DNA of 64,000 nt from Mycobacterium intermedium (GTDB taxonomy: Bacteria; Actinomycetota; Actinomycetes; Mycobacteriales; Mycobacteriaceae): the NCBI RefSeq assembly GCF_002086275.1, contig NZ_MVHT01000013.1, forward strand, positions 1-64,000, written 5' to 3'. The number at the start of each line of letters is the position of its first letter. Position 1 is the first letter of the stretch. The notes beneath the pieces are model-generated. The model was not told where the DNA came from. It did no database searches and saw only the letters and a program-made list of their open reading frames with translations. The position numbers and the translations under genes were made by a program. Positions 33,998 to 42,373 of the stretch are shown here, piece after piece.

Positions 33998-35493
33998 GTC
34001 GCGTTGGCCGCAGCCTTGGCCGCCGCGTGCGATCCGGCGCGGCGGCCGAAGAACGACCCCTCCCCCAACTGCGTGCCGCTGGCGTAGCCCTTGCCGTCCT
34101 GAGCGAGGTTGGAAGCGCATGCGCCCGCGGCGTACAGGCCCGGCACCGTCGACCCGTCCTCGCGCAGCACTTCGCCATCCAGCGACACCCTCAGGCCACC
34201 AAGGGTGAATCCGGAGTACATTGCCCGCCCCAACGACAGATCGAACACCGCCCAAGGGCTTTTGCCTTGTGGTGCAACGTATTCCGGCTGTTTGTGAAAG
34301 TCGGGGTCCTCGCCTTTGGTGGCGAACTCGTTGTAGCGGTCCAAGGTCGTCGCGACGTTTCCGGCCGGAATGCCCAGTGCGGCTTCCAATTCCGCGATCG
34401 TCTCGTAGCCGTCGAGGAAGCGGATCAGTGGCATCTCCGGCATCTGCATGTGCGCTTCGTCGACGATCAGGTAGGCCGTTTGGTCCGGCTGCTCCAACAC
34501 GAAAGCCGAAGTGCGCGAATGGTAGGAGTCTTCGGCGACGAAGCGCTTGCCCTCCTTGTTGACGATCACCCCGGTCAGCAGGATTTCTGGTGGATAGGCC
34601 GCCGCCGTGATGAACAACTCGTCCATGTTCTCGGTGGCGCCGCCCGCCGAGATCCCCAGCCGGATGCCCAGCCCGTCGTCGTTGGGGTTCCCCAGGATGT
34701 AGGGCGCCACCAGGCCGTGGTGTTTGGTGCGTCGCGGTTGACCCAACGCGGGGGTGTGCTCGGCGACCATGTCGGGGTTCATCGCGAACCCCCCGGCGGC
34801 AATCACGACCGACTTCGCCTTGACCGCGCCGGTCTCGGAGAAGTGCTTCCACGACGCGCCGACGACCGCTCCGGCGTCGTCCAGGACGAGGTTGGTCACC
34901 CCGGTCTCGTAGCGGATCTCGACGCCGAGTTCGTCGGCGCGCTTGACCAGCAGGTCGATAACCATCGCCGCTCCGCCCAACTCGCCAGGCACCGGAACCG
35001 AATGCCCTCGGGGAGCCGGCTTTGCCTCCTCGCAGAAAGGCCACACCTTTTCGTTGCCGGTGTAGCTCAACCCCTCGGTGCCAGGCGGGACGACCACTTT
35101 GCCCGGGTAGAAGCTGCGCTCGAACTGAAAGCCCAGCCCCTCAAGCCAATTGAAATGCTCGACGCTGCCCTCACAGTAGGCGCGGATCTTGGCGTGGTCC
35201 GGTTGTCGGGAAACCGCGACGAGGTACTTGTACATCTCTTCCGGCGTGTCGTCATGACCGGTCGCCTGCTGGACCGCGGTTCCGCCACCCAGGTAAAAGT
35301 GCCCTCCGGCAAGCGAAGTCGTGCCACCCGCCGCACCGGCGCGCTCGAGGACCAGCACCCGCGCGCCGGCCGCGGCGGCGCTGACCGCGGCGCAGCCGCC
35401 GCCGATGCCGAATCCCACCACCAGCACATCCACCTCGTCCGACCAGGACGTCACCGTGTCTGCATGGACTGTGGCTGGGATCTCGGTGCTCAC
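33994..35493 (-). CDS. FAD-dependent oxidoreductase, fumarate reductase/ketosteroid dehydrogenase-like (Rv1817 type)
   Basis: The 499-residue flavoprotein has the FAD dinucleotide motif [16 protein letters not shown] at residues 26-41, [28 protein letters not shown] near 240, and the C-terminal [13 protein letters not shown] and [25 protein letters not shown], typical of the FRD/succinate dehydrogenase flavoprotein fold that also includes 3-ketosteroid dehydrogenases. Substrate unknown. Its ATG overlaps the stop of the upstream VOC gene, so the two are coupled. Confidence 0.88.
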   Translation of the reverse strand: MSTEIPATVHADTVTSWSDEVDVLVVGFGIGGGCAAVSAAAAGARVLVLERAGAAGGTTSLAGGHFYLGGGTAVQQATGHDDTPEEMYKYLVAVSRQPDHAKIRAYCEGSVEHFNWLEGLGFQFERSFYPGKVVVPPGTEGLSYTGNEKVWPFCEEAKPAPRGHSVPVPGELGGAAMVIDLLVKRADELGVEIRYETGVTNLVLDDAGAVVGASWKHFSETGAVKAKSVVIAAGGFAMNPDMVAEHTPALGQPRRTKHHGLVAPYILGNPNDDGLGIRLGISAGGATENMDELFITAAAYPPEILLTGVIVNKEGKRFVAEDSYHSRTSAFVLEQPDQTAYLIVDEAHMQMPEMPLIRFLDGYETIAELEAALGIPAGNVATTLDRYNEFATKGEDPDFHKQPEYVAPQGKSPWAVFDLSLGRAMYSGFTLGGLRVSLDGEVLREDGSTVPGLYAAGACASNLAQDGKGYASGTQLGEGSFFGRRAGSHAAAKAAANAT

Positions 35494-35990
35494 CGCTGCT
35501 CCTGTTTGATGTAGTCGTAGAAGGTCCGCATTTGTGGTGACACGTATGCGAATTCGAGATACGGCACCCCCGCCTCTGGGGCGGCGACGTAGCCGAAGTG
35601 CATCCCGCCCGGCATCACGCCCTGCTGGACGACGGGGGTGCCGCGCTCGGCCGCGTCGGCCAGGGCGGCGGCGAAGCCGTCGAGGCTGTCCGCCTCCACG
35701 CAGATGTGGTGCAGACCGGTCCCGTGGTGGCGCAGAAAGTCACTATAGATATTCTCGCCGCGGACCGGCTCGATGAGCTCCAGCTGCGTGTCCCCGAGGT
35801 AGCTCAGCGAGATGTGGGCAAAGAAATCTGCCGGCTGGCCGTGGTAGCTACAGGTGTCTGGAGCGAAGTGCACATCGGGTATCCGCACCCATTTCCGGAC
35901 CCCTAGCAGGGCGGTAAGTGCCTTTTCGGTGGCGTCGATGTCGGTCGTCACCCAGGCGATCTGGGTTGGCGACTGAACGGGGAGGTTCAT
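35490..35990 (-). CDS. VOC (glyoxalase/bleomycin-resistance) superfamily protein
   Basis: From ATG 35990 the protein is 166 residues (MNLPVQSPTQIAWVTTDID). Two beta-alpha-beta VOC modules are seen, with likely metal ligands in GLHHICVEA and YLEFAYVS, and one in the first half near IAWVTTDI. Such proteins act as lyases, isomerases or dioxygenases on small molecules. It overlaps the flavoprotein gene by four bases, which suggests a shared pathway, perhaps catabolic. I do not recall a counterpart at this point in M. tuberculosis. An open frame continues to 36239 over the TetR gene and is not thought real. Confidence 0.85.
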   Translation of the reverse strand: MNLPVQSPTQIAWVTTDIDATEKALTALLGVRKWVRIPDVHFAPDTCSYHGQPADFFAHISLSYLGDTQLELIEPVRGENIYSDFLRHHGTGLHHICVEADSLDGFAAALADAAERGTPVVQQGVMPGGMHFGYVAAPEAGVPYLEFAYVSPQMRTFYDYIKQEQR

Positions 35991-36097
35991 CGTCTCGCAG
36001 AATAGCCGAGCGTGGAACTTTGCCGCCAGGGACCGTCGGCACCGCGAAATCCCAAGCTGAACACGTTCTAATTTGCTCTGCGACGGCGCCGGAAGCG

Positions 36098-36784
36098 TCA
36101 GCGCTCCCCGAGCATGTCGACCAGGAACCGAACTTGGGTATCGAACACGGCGGCTGGGTTGGTGAGGGTGTCGGCGCCGTATTGCCCGAACACCTCCAGG
36201 CTGACCGCGCCCAGCACACCCGCCCAGAGCGTGAAGCACTTGGCCATCACCCGGTCGTCGCCGGGAAATCCGAACTCTTTGCGAATCCGTTCGAAGTCCG
36301 ACGACATCGGTTGCGGCGCAATGTCATCGGTCAACATGATCTCTCCGGTGGTAATCCCGGCCGCGACCGCGTCGAGAAGCGCTGCCACGACGCGAGTGCC
36401 GACGCCGACGGTGCGCTCCGGCGGAGCGTGATATCCGGGCACCGGGCTGCCGTACAGCAGAGCCCACCGGGCCGGGTGCGCGACCGCCCATTGGCGGACC
36501 GCGTGTGCGATCGCGAGGACGTCGTCGCCCCACCAGCCCACGGCCGTGGCGTCGCGGGCGCGGTCCACTGCATCGGCCAACTCCGAGTAGGCGTCCACCA
36601 GCAGCAAGGTCAGCAACTCGTCCCTACTGGACACGTAGCGGTACACCGCCGATGACACCATGCCCAGATCGCGGGCGATCGCCCGCAACGACAGCCCGGC
36701 CGCGCCGTGCTCGACCAGCTGCTGTCGACCGAGTTCGATGATTCTCGCCTCGACGTGCTCCCGCGAGTCCTGGCGCTTGCCCAT
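36098..36784 (-). CDS. TetR-family regulator (Rv1816 type)
   Basis: The 228-residue protein has an N-terminal TetR helix-turn-helix (ARIIELGRQQLVEHGAAGLSLRAIARDLGMVSSAVYRYVSSRDELLTLLLVDAY) and a helical ligand-binding domain with WALLYGSPVPGYHAPPERT near residue 115. ATG 36784 is used; a TTG six codons earlier is an alternative matching the M. tuberculosis annotation. It is divergent from the deazaflavin-reductase gene, and the intergenic region holds two matching palindromes that are probable operators. M. tuberculosis Rv1816 mutants are linked to altered drug tolerance; I did not verify this. Confidence 0.9.
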   Translation of the reverse strand: MGKRQDSREHVEARIIELGRQQLVEHGAAGLSLRAIARDLGMVSSAVYRYVSSRDELLTLLLVDAYSELADAVDRARDATAVGWWGDDVLAIAHAVRQWAVAHPARWALLYGSPVPGYHAPPERTVGVGTRVVAALLDAVAAGITTGEIMLTDDIAPQPMSSDFERIRKEFGFPGDDRVMAKCFTLWAGVLGAVSLEVFGQYGADTLTNPAAVFDTQVRFLVDMLGER

Positions 36785-36804
36785 CCCGGAAGTCTGGCAC
36801 AACC

Positions 36805-36819
36805 GAGAACGGTGCTCTT
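36805..36819. promoter_or_regulatory. Candidate TetR operator, copy 1 (imperfect)
   Basis: GAGAACGGTGCTCTT matches the perfect palindrome at 36859-36873 at 12 of 15 positions. It lies about 20 bases upstream of the TetR start, where repressor binding would block its own transcription. Confidence 0.55.
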
Positions 36820-36858
36820 GACTATCGGCCATCTCCGTGGGACCGTGTTTGTAGAAAT

Positions 36859-36873
36859 GAGAGCAGTGCTCTC
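36859..36873. promoter_or_regulatory. Candidate TetR operator, copy 2 (perfect palindrome)
   Basis: GAGAGCAGTGCTCTC is a perfect dyad with a single central base. This is the usual size and symmetry of TetR operators. It lies 27 bases before the start chosen for the deazaflavin-type reductase, and 54 bases from the related copy. Confidence 0.65.
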
Positions 36874-36900
36874 TAAACCGATACCGAGATGAGGACGCCG

Positions 36901-37371
36901 ATGGCCGCGCGCTACGAAAAGCCGAACGGGATGGCACGGGCAGCAAACTCGGTTATCCGCTACCTGGCCGAACGCGGGATCAGCGTGGCGGGCACGCGGG
37001 CGCTGCGGGTGCGGGGCCGCAAGACGGGCAAGATGCGCGCGGTGGTGATCAACCTGTTGACCGTCGACGGCGTGGACTACGTCGTCTCGCCGCGGGGTGA
37101 AACTCAGTGGGCCCGTAACGTCAGGGCCGCCGGTGTCGTCGAGTTGGGCCCACGCCGGCCCGCATTCCGAAGCGGCGTGTCCGCTGCGCCCGCCGTGCCC
37201 ACTGCCGTCCGCGAGGTCGCCGACGACGACAAACCCGAACTGCTGAGGCGCTATCTGGCCAGGTGGTATTGGCAGGTCAAGGGCTACGTCCTGGGTTTGA
37301 CACCGGAGTCCACCGATGACGAGTTGCGCGCCGCAGCGCCGCTGATCCCGGTTTTTGCGCTGGTGGGCTAG
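36901..37371 (+). CDS. Deazaflavin (F420)-dependent nitroreductase-family protein
   Basis: A 156-residue protein of the DUF385/Ddn family: RALRVRGRKTGKMRAVVINLLTVDGVDYVVSPRGETQWARNVRAAG is the F420-binding split-barrel core, followed by a C-terminal PLIPVFALV. Ddn-like enzymes reduce quinones or nitro compounds with F420H2. ATG 36901 has AGGA five bases upstream; ATG 36889 (MRTPMAARYEK) is possible. It is divergent from the TetR gene and likely its main target. No M. tuberculosis counterpart at this place is recalled. Confidence 0.85.
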   Translation: MAARYEKPNGMARAANSVIRYLAERGISVAGTRALRVRGRKTGKMRAVVINLLTVDGVDYVVSPRGETQWARNVRAAGVVELGPRRPAFRSGVSAAPAVPTAVREVADDDKPELLRRYLARWYWQVKGYVLGLTPESTDDELRAAAPLIPVFALVG

Positions 37372-37377
37372 CCCCGG

Positions 37378-38046
37378 CTAGCCCCGGACGGAAACTCCGA
37401 GATCCTCGCGCATCTGCTCGGAAGCGGCCTGCCACGACACCGCTGCGGGCAGGTCACCCCAGACGCTGTTGAAGATCCCGACCAGCTCCGCCGGACCTCC
37501 GCCCGCGAGGTACACCGGCCCGCCGGAGTCGCCCTTCTGACTCGCCACGCCGCCGGTCATGGTGAACCACCCGTTGTTGGCGCTCACAACCGTTCCGCAG
37601 GTTTCGCCGGTGCTGATGCCGAAATGGCAAACCGGCTGACCGGGCGCCGGCGCCAAGCCCGGCCTCGATACCAATGGGCGGCCACCCGGCAGGACGTTGT
37701 TCACGGCCACGTTGTCCGCCAACGCGATCGCCTCGTAGTCGTCGATGGCTTCGTCGGTCGCCACGGTCGAGCCGCTGGGCGTGCTATCCCGGAAAGCCGC
37801 CAGGCGCCCTATGACGTTCCCGTCCCGGTCGGTGACGGGTCCGTTGCCCCGACAATGCCCCGCGGTGAACGCCATCCGCAGCCCGGGGTCCACGTAGGCC
37901 AACGTGCAGACGTGGGTGTCCTGGTGGATCTCCATACCCGGGAACACCAGCGTGGCATCGGCACGGGCGATCGTCGGGGAAACTCCGGCTAACAGTGCCG
38001 CGGTGCCAATCGCGGCGGCACCTGCGCGCAATGCCAAGCGGCGCAC
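37378..38046 (-). CDS. Secreted trypsin-like serine protease homologue (Rv1815 type)
   Basis: The 222-residue protein has a signal peptide (residues 1-29, [25 protein letters not shown]) and a chymotrypsin-like triad: His in FTAGHCRG, a probable Asp in [11 protein letters not shown], and Ser in [11 protein letters not shown]. Two cysteine pairs (CTLAY with GHC, CHFG with CGTV) suggest disulfides, which fits an exported protein. It is probably an active protease, but substrates are unknown. It converges with the reductase gene, six bases apart. Confidence 0.87.
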   Translation of the reverse strand: MRRLALRAGAAAIGTAALLAGVSPTIARADATLVFPGMEIHQDTHVCTLAYVDPGLRMAFTAGHCRGNGPVTDRDGNVIGRLAAFRDSTPSGSTVATDEAIDDYEAIALADNVAVNNVLPGGRPLVSRPGLAPAPGQPVCHFGISTGETCGTVVSANNGWFTMTGGVASQKGDSGGPVYLAGGGPAELVGIFNSVWGDLPAAVSWQAASEQMREDLGVSVRG

Positions 38047-38121
38047 TCTGAACTCCGATCCGTCGAGGCCGGTTCGGCGCCGACCACACGTCTTGGTTTT
38101 TCGCGCCGAGAACGCTTGACG

Positions 38122-39024
38122 TTACCCCGACGTGACCAGAGGCGTCGTCTGGTCGGATGCGGCGGTGACGCGCGGTTGCCAGCCCGGCGGCCCAAAGACG
38201 TAGCCCAGCCGATCCCGCAACCGCTTCGCACGCCGGAAGTCGCGTGCAATCGCCACGTATTCGTACGTCTGCAGCTTCCAGATGTTGTAGGTGTCGACCT
38301 GCTTGGTCAGTCCGTAGTGCGGCCGGAACACCTCCGGCTGGAAGCTGCCGAACAACCTGTCCCAGATGATCACGATGCCGCCGTAGTTCTTGTCCAGGTA
38401 AATCTTGTCCATCCCGTGGTGGACCCGGTGGTGGGACGGCGTGTTGAAAACGAATTCGAACCAGCGCGGCAGCTTGTCGATCCGCTCAGTGTGGATCCAG
38501 AACTGATAGATCAGGTTCAGCGACCAGCTGAAGAAAACCAGCCACGGCGGTATGCCCAAGAGCGGCAGCGGAAGCCACATCAGGATCTTGACGCTGTCAT
38601 TCCACTTCTGCCGGAGTGCGGTGGCGAGGTTGTAGTACTGGCTCGAGTGGTGCGCCTGGTGGGTGGCCCACAGCAACCGAATGCGGTGGGCACCACGGTG
38701 GTAGGCGTAATAGATCAAGTCGACACCCAAGATCGCGATGACCCACGTGTACCACTGGCCGGCCGAGAGATGCCATGGTGCGACATAGACATACAACGCG
38801 GCGTAGCCGAGCAGGGCCAACGTCTTCCAGAAAGCGGTGGTGAAAATCGAAACGAGCCCCATCGAGACGCTCGTGACGGAGTCACGGGCAAAGTGCGCCC
38901 CAGAGGCTGGGCGGGATTTGCCGGTCTCTGTTTCTTCGATGCTTTCGAGCTTGCGTGCCGCTACCCATTCGAGGGTGAGCAGCAGCAGGAAAAACGGGAT
39001 GGCGAAGAACACCGGGTCCCGCAT
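38122..39024 (-). CDS. erg3: Fatty acid hydroxylase/sterol desaturase-family membrane protein
   Basis: From ATG 39024 the protein is 300 residues, the same as M. tuberculosis Rv1814. It has about four membrane helices and the di-iron histidine boxes HRGAH, HQAHH and HHRVHH. Members hydroxylate or desaturate lipids or sterols; despite the name a mycobacterial C5-sterol desaturation role is not proven. A longer frame to 39261 exists but lacks a plausible start. It is divergent from the lipase gene. Confidence 0.9.
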   Translation of the reverse strand: MRDPVFFAIPFFLLLLTLEWVAARKLESIEETETGKSRPASGAHFARDSVTSVSMGLVSIFTTAFWKTLALLGYAALYVYVAPWHLSAGQWYTWVIAILGVDLIYYAYHRGAHRIRLLWATHQAHHSSQYYNLATALRQKWNDSVKILMWLPLPLLGIPPWLVFFSWSLNLIYQFWIHTERIDKLPRWFEFVFNTPSHHRVHHGMDKIYLDKNYGGIVIIWDRLFGSFQPEVFRPHYGLTKQVDTYNIWKLQTYEYVAIARDFRRAKRLRDRLGYVFGPPGWQPRVTAASDQTTPLVTSG

Positions 39025-39153
39025 GGGCCCGGGCAGGATGGCTAAGAAGCCTGGGTATACGACATCCACACCAGACAGATTACGACTCGCCGTCCCCGTG
39101 CAGTGACCGTCGGTCGCATTCAGGGGTCCAGGGAGTACACACTGAGGAGCGCT

Positions 39154-40062
39154 ATGGACCGCAGAATGTTCCGCCTCGGTGTCAGCCATAAACTCCTGCG
39201 CTCGACCGGTATGCGCAAGCGGCTGTTCCCGGCCGCCAAGCTGGACCTGTGGGCCGCACAACCGCGATTGCCCTATTCGGGACAGCCGTCAGCGCGGGTC
39301 CGGAAGAAGATCGAGGTAACCCGTGCCGACGTCAACGGCCGTCCGGTTTATCAGGTGCGGCCCCGTCTGCTCAACGGCGACCGGCCCAACGGACACCTGC
39401 TCTATTTGCACGGCGGGGCCTATGTGCTGGATCTGATGCCGCACTTCCATTGGCCGGCCATCGCCAAGCTGGCCATCATCACCGGCCGCACGATGACCGT
39501 GCCGATTTATCCCATCGCCCCCGAACACACGTATCGCGAAGTGTTCCCGTTCCTGCTGCAGGTGTACCGAGAGCTGCTCGACGCGCACGACCCGGAGTCC
39601 ATCGCCGTCATCGGTGACTCGGCTGGGGGTGGGATGGCCTTTGCGCTTTGCCACGCGCTGCGAGACGCTGGCCTGCCGCAACCGACCGACGCTGTGCTGC
39701 TCTCGCCCTGGATGCACGTCGGCCTGCCCGATCCGGGCGTGCCCGCCGTCGCCAAGATCGATCCATTCCTCAACCTCGACGACCTGCGGGCGGCAGGCTT
39801 GCGCTACGCGGGCGGCGACCCCCTTGACACCCCGTTGGTCAGCCCGAGCATGGGACCGCTCGAAGGTCTGCCACGACTGACGATATTCACCGGCACCCAT
39901 GACGTGCTCAACCCCGACACCCGTGCGTTCCGCAAGAGGGCGCTGGCCGAGGGACTCGACGTCGGCTGGTACGAGCGGGAAGGCGCCTTGCATGTGTGGA
40001 TGTACCTGCCTACGCGCAGCGCCGGTGTGGCCCTCACGCAGATTCGCGAGGTCTTGCGTTGA
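39154..40062 (+). CDS. Alpha/beta hydrolase of the hormone-sensitive lipase family
   Basis: A 302-residue Lip-type esterase. It has the oxyanion motif HGGAYVL near residue 92, the nucleophile elbow GDSAGGGMAF near 158, a downstream Asp in TGTHDVLNPD, and His in REGALHVWMYLP at the end, completing the triad. GAGGAG lies four bases before ATG 39154. Its stop overlaps the start of the NDH-2-like gene. In M. tuberculosis the DosR-controlled Rv1813c occupies this place, so this is a local replacement. Confidence 0.9.
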   Translation: MDRRMFRLGVSHKLLRSTGMRKRLFPAAKLDLWAAQPRLPYSGQPSARVRKKIEVTRADVNGRPVYQVRPRLLNGDRPNGHLLYLHGGAYVLDLMPHFHWPAIAKLAIITGRTMTVPIYPIAPEHTYREVFPFLLQVYRELLDAHDPESIAVIGDSAGGGMAFALCHALRDAGLPQPTDAVLLSPWMHVGLPDPGVPAVAKIDPFLNLDDLRAAGLRYAGGDPLDTPLVSPSMGPLEGLPRLTIFTGTHDVLNPDTRAFRKRALAEGLDVGWYEREGALHVWMYLPTRSAGVALTQIREVLR

Positions 40063-41237
40063 CCCAGGTGCTGGTCATCGGTTCCGGTTTCGCGGGACTG
40101 TGGGCGGCTCTCGGCGCTGCGCGACGGCTCGACGAGCTGGCGGTGCCGGCGGGGACGGTCGATATCACGGTGCTGAGCCCGAATCCGTTCCACGACATCC
40201 GCGTTCGCAACTACGAAGCCGACTTGAGCGCATGCCGCATCCCGCTGTCCGACTTGCTCGACCCCGTCGGCGTGCAACACGTGACCGCGGAGGTGACTGC
40301 CATCGACCCTGATGGTCGACGCGTTGCCACCCGCAGCGGTGCGACATATGGCTACGACCGGCTTGTGCTCGCCTCGGGCAGCCGAGTGGTCAAACCCGAC
40401 CTGCCTGGCCTGCGGGAGTTCGGCTTCGACGTCGACACCTACGAGGGTGCCGAGCGATTGCTCCAGCATCTGCAGGGTTTGGCCCAGGGGGCGTCGGTGG
40501 CCACCGTGGTGGTGGTGGGCGCGGGTCTGACCGGAATCGAGACGGCCTGCGAGCTGCCGGATCGATTGCGTGGGTTGGGGCTCTCTCCACGAGTGGTGCT
40601 GGTCGACCACCATCCCTTCGTGGGCTCGGACATGGGCCCGTCAGCCCGGCCCGTCATCGAAGAAGCGTTGTCCGGCAACGGTGTTGAAGTCAGGACCGGT
40701 GTGAGTGTTACCGAGGTGGGACGCGAGGTCGTGACGCTGTCGTCGGGCGACCAACTCGAGGCGGCCACCGTGGTGTGGTGTGCGGGCATGCGGGCCAGCC
40801 CCTTGACCGGGCAACTGCCGGTGGCCCGCGACCGATTGGGCCGGGTTGCGGTCGACGACGAGTTGCGCGTTGTCGGTGTGCCCGCGATGTTCGCGGCCGG
40901 GGACGTGGCAGCCGCCCGCATGGACGACGAACACCTTTCGGTGATGTCGTGTCAGCACGGCAGGCCGATGGGTCGCTACGCCGGCTACAACGTCATCAGC
41001 GACCTGTTCGGCAAGCCGCTGCTGTCGCTTCGGATCCCTTGGTATGTAACGGTTCTCGATCTGGGGCCAGCCGGTGCGGTGTACACCGAAGGGTGGGACC
41101 GAACGGTCGTGTCGCGTGGCGCGGCGGCGAAGGCCACCAAGCGGGCCATCAACACTGCGCGGATCTACCCGCCGCTGACCAAAGACCGCGCGGATCTACT
41201 GGCCGCGGCCGCCCCCGACCTGCAAGACCGGCCTTGA
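40059..41237 (+). CDS. Type II NADH dehydrogenase-like flavoprotein (Rv1812c type)
   Basis: The 392-residue protein has an FAD motif VLVIGSGFAGLWAALG at residues 4-19, a second nucleotide motif VVVVGAGLTGIETACEL near 152, and AMFAAGDVAAAR near 278. It starts at TTG 40059 within a TTGA overlap with the lipase stop, so translation is coupled. Unlike ndh it has no long hydrophobic C-terminal anchor. It could reduce quinones or another acceptor; its physiological partner is not known. Confidence 0.88.
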   Translation: MTQVLVIGSGFAGLWAALGAARRLDELAVPAGTVDITVLSPNPFHDIRVRNYEADLSACRIPLSDLLDPVGVQHVTAEVTAIDPDGRRVATRSGATYGYDRLVLASGSRVVKPDLPGLREFGFDVDTYEGAERLLQHLQGLAQGASVATVVVVGAGLTGIETACELPDRLRGLGLSPRVVLVDHHPFVGSDMGPSARPVIEEALSGNGVEVRTGVSVTEVGREVVTLSSGDQLEAATVVWCAGMRASPLTGQLPVARDRLGRVAVDDELRVVGVPAMFAAGDVAAARMDDEHLSVMSCQHGRPMGRYAGYNVISDLFGKPLLSLRIPWYVTVLDLGPAGAVYTEGWDRTVVSRGAAAKATKRAINTARIYPPLTKDRADLLAAAAPDLQDRP

Positions 41238-41249
41238 GCCCGACTGCCG

Positions 41250-41960
41250 TCACTCCACTTGCGCCTGTTCACCCGCGTACCAGTGGACCGCGAAAATCCC
41301 GGGCTGCAAGGATAATTCGGCGACCAGCCGCTCCAGTTTGGCCGGTGTGTGGCCGTCCATGAGCAGGTGCGCGGTCAACGTGACCTCGTCACCCTCGTCA
41401 TCTCGACTGGTATGTATGCCACGCAGGATGATGTCGTTGTTGCTGGTGTGCTGAACGACTTGCGCCCGTGCATATTTCGCCGACTTTCGGCGGCACACCA
41501 CCTGAACGCGATAGGGCTGCAACCCTTCGTCTTCGTCGGCGCTGTTATCGCGATCGATGAGCCGGCCCAACGGTCGCCCGAACAGGTGGATGATCACGAC
41601 GACGACGGTGCCGATCGCGGTGAACACCAAATGCCCCGATGCCGCCAACACACCTACCGCCGCCGAACACCACAGAGTGGCGGCGGTGTTGAGGCCCCGG
41701 ACGTTCGCGCCCTCCCGCAGGATTACCCCGCCACCTAGGAAGCCGACCCCGGACACCACATACGACGCGACCCTGGTTGGGCTACTGTCCTCGGTGGACA
41801 CCGCGTAGAGCACGAACAACGTCGCGCCGGCGGCGACCAGGGCGTTGGTGCGGAGCCCGGCCATCCGGGCGCGCCATTGCCGCTCGATGCCGATGAGCGC
41901 GCCGCAGCCCACGCCGACGCCCAGTCGGAGCGCGAAATCGGCAACACTGAGCGTAGACAT
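41250..41960 (-). CDS. mgtC: MgtC family virulence/magnesium-adaptation membrane protein
   Basis: The 236-residue protein has the MgtC membrane domain (residues 1-145: LGVGVGCGALIGIERQWRARMAGLRTNALVAAGATLF, GFLGGGVILREGANVRGLNTAATLWCSAAVG) and a soluble ACT-like C-terminal domain (YRVQVVCRRKSAKYARAQVV..., LERLVAELSLQPGIFAVH). MgtC is needed for growth in low magnesium and in macrophages and restrains the F-ATPase in enterobacteria. It is the last gene of the cluster behind the M-box riboswitch; about 90 bases separate it from the DUF732 gene. Confidence 0.95.
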   Translation of the reverse strand: MSTLSVADFALRLGVGVGCGALIGIERQWRARMAGLRTNALVAAGATLFVLYAVSTEDSSPTRVASYVVSGVGFLGGGVILREGANVRGLNTAATLWCSAAVGVLAASGHLVFTAIGTVVVVIIHLFGRPLGRLIDRDNSADEDEGLQPYRVQVVCRRKSAKYARAQVVQHTSNNDIILRGIHTSRDDEGDEVTLTAHLLMDGHTPAKLERLVAELSLQPGIFAVHWYAGEQAQVE

Positions 41961-42049
41961 CGGCCCGCCCTTCTCCCCATCGCAAAACCAACACGTCAGC
42001 CAATCAGATCAGGATTAACACCGGATAGCGCGTAGGCAACCGAGATCCG

Positions 42050-42373
42050 CTAGAAATAACCGCCCTCAGAGTGGCCCAGGTGCTCGGGACAGTAGCTGTT
42101 CGACGCGATGGCGGTGAACAGCGCCGCGCCGTCAAGCGTCAGGGCGGGATTCTGCTTCTTCACGTCGGTAAGCACCTGCAAGCCGGTTTCACCGTTGCGC
42201 ATCAACCCGCAGACCGCTTGAGCGGAGGCGATGGCTGCCGCCGGGTCGGGAACCGCAATTCCCGCGTTGGCGAGCGCGTTGAGGAACACCGCGTCCTGGT
42301 CGGTGTGGGCGTGCACCGGCGCCGCAAAGCCGATCATCGCGGCGACGGCAGCAAGGGCAAGCGGCAGTCTCAT
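42050..42373 (-). CDS. DUF732 secreted small protein (Rv1810 type), copy 2
   Basis: A 107-residue protein with a signal peptide (MRLPLALAAVAAMIGFAAPVHA) and a DUF732 domain: FLNALANAGIAVPDPAAAIASAQAVCGLMRNG and YCPEHL, where the two cysteines probably bond. Its ATG overlaps the stop of the PPE gene upstream. It corresponds to M. tuberculosis Rv1810, likewise between PPE33 and mgtC. A paralogue lies at 45548-45871. Confidence 0.9.
   Translation of the reverse strand: MRLPLALAAVAAMIGFAAPVHAHTDQDAVFLNALANAGIAVPDPAAAIASAQAVCGLMRNGETGLQVLTDVKKQNPALTLDGAALFTAIASNSYCPEHLGHSEGGYF

Noticed and set aside
35991..36239. Upstream extension of the VOC frame to 36239
   Set aside because: It runs over the end of the TetR gene and lacks a ribosome site; the VOC fold starts at 35990.
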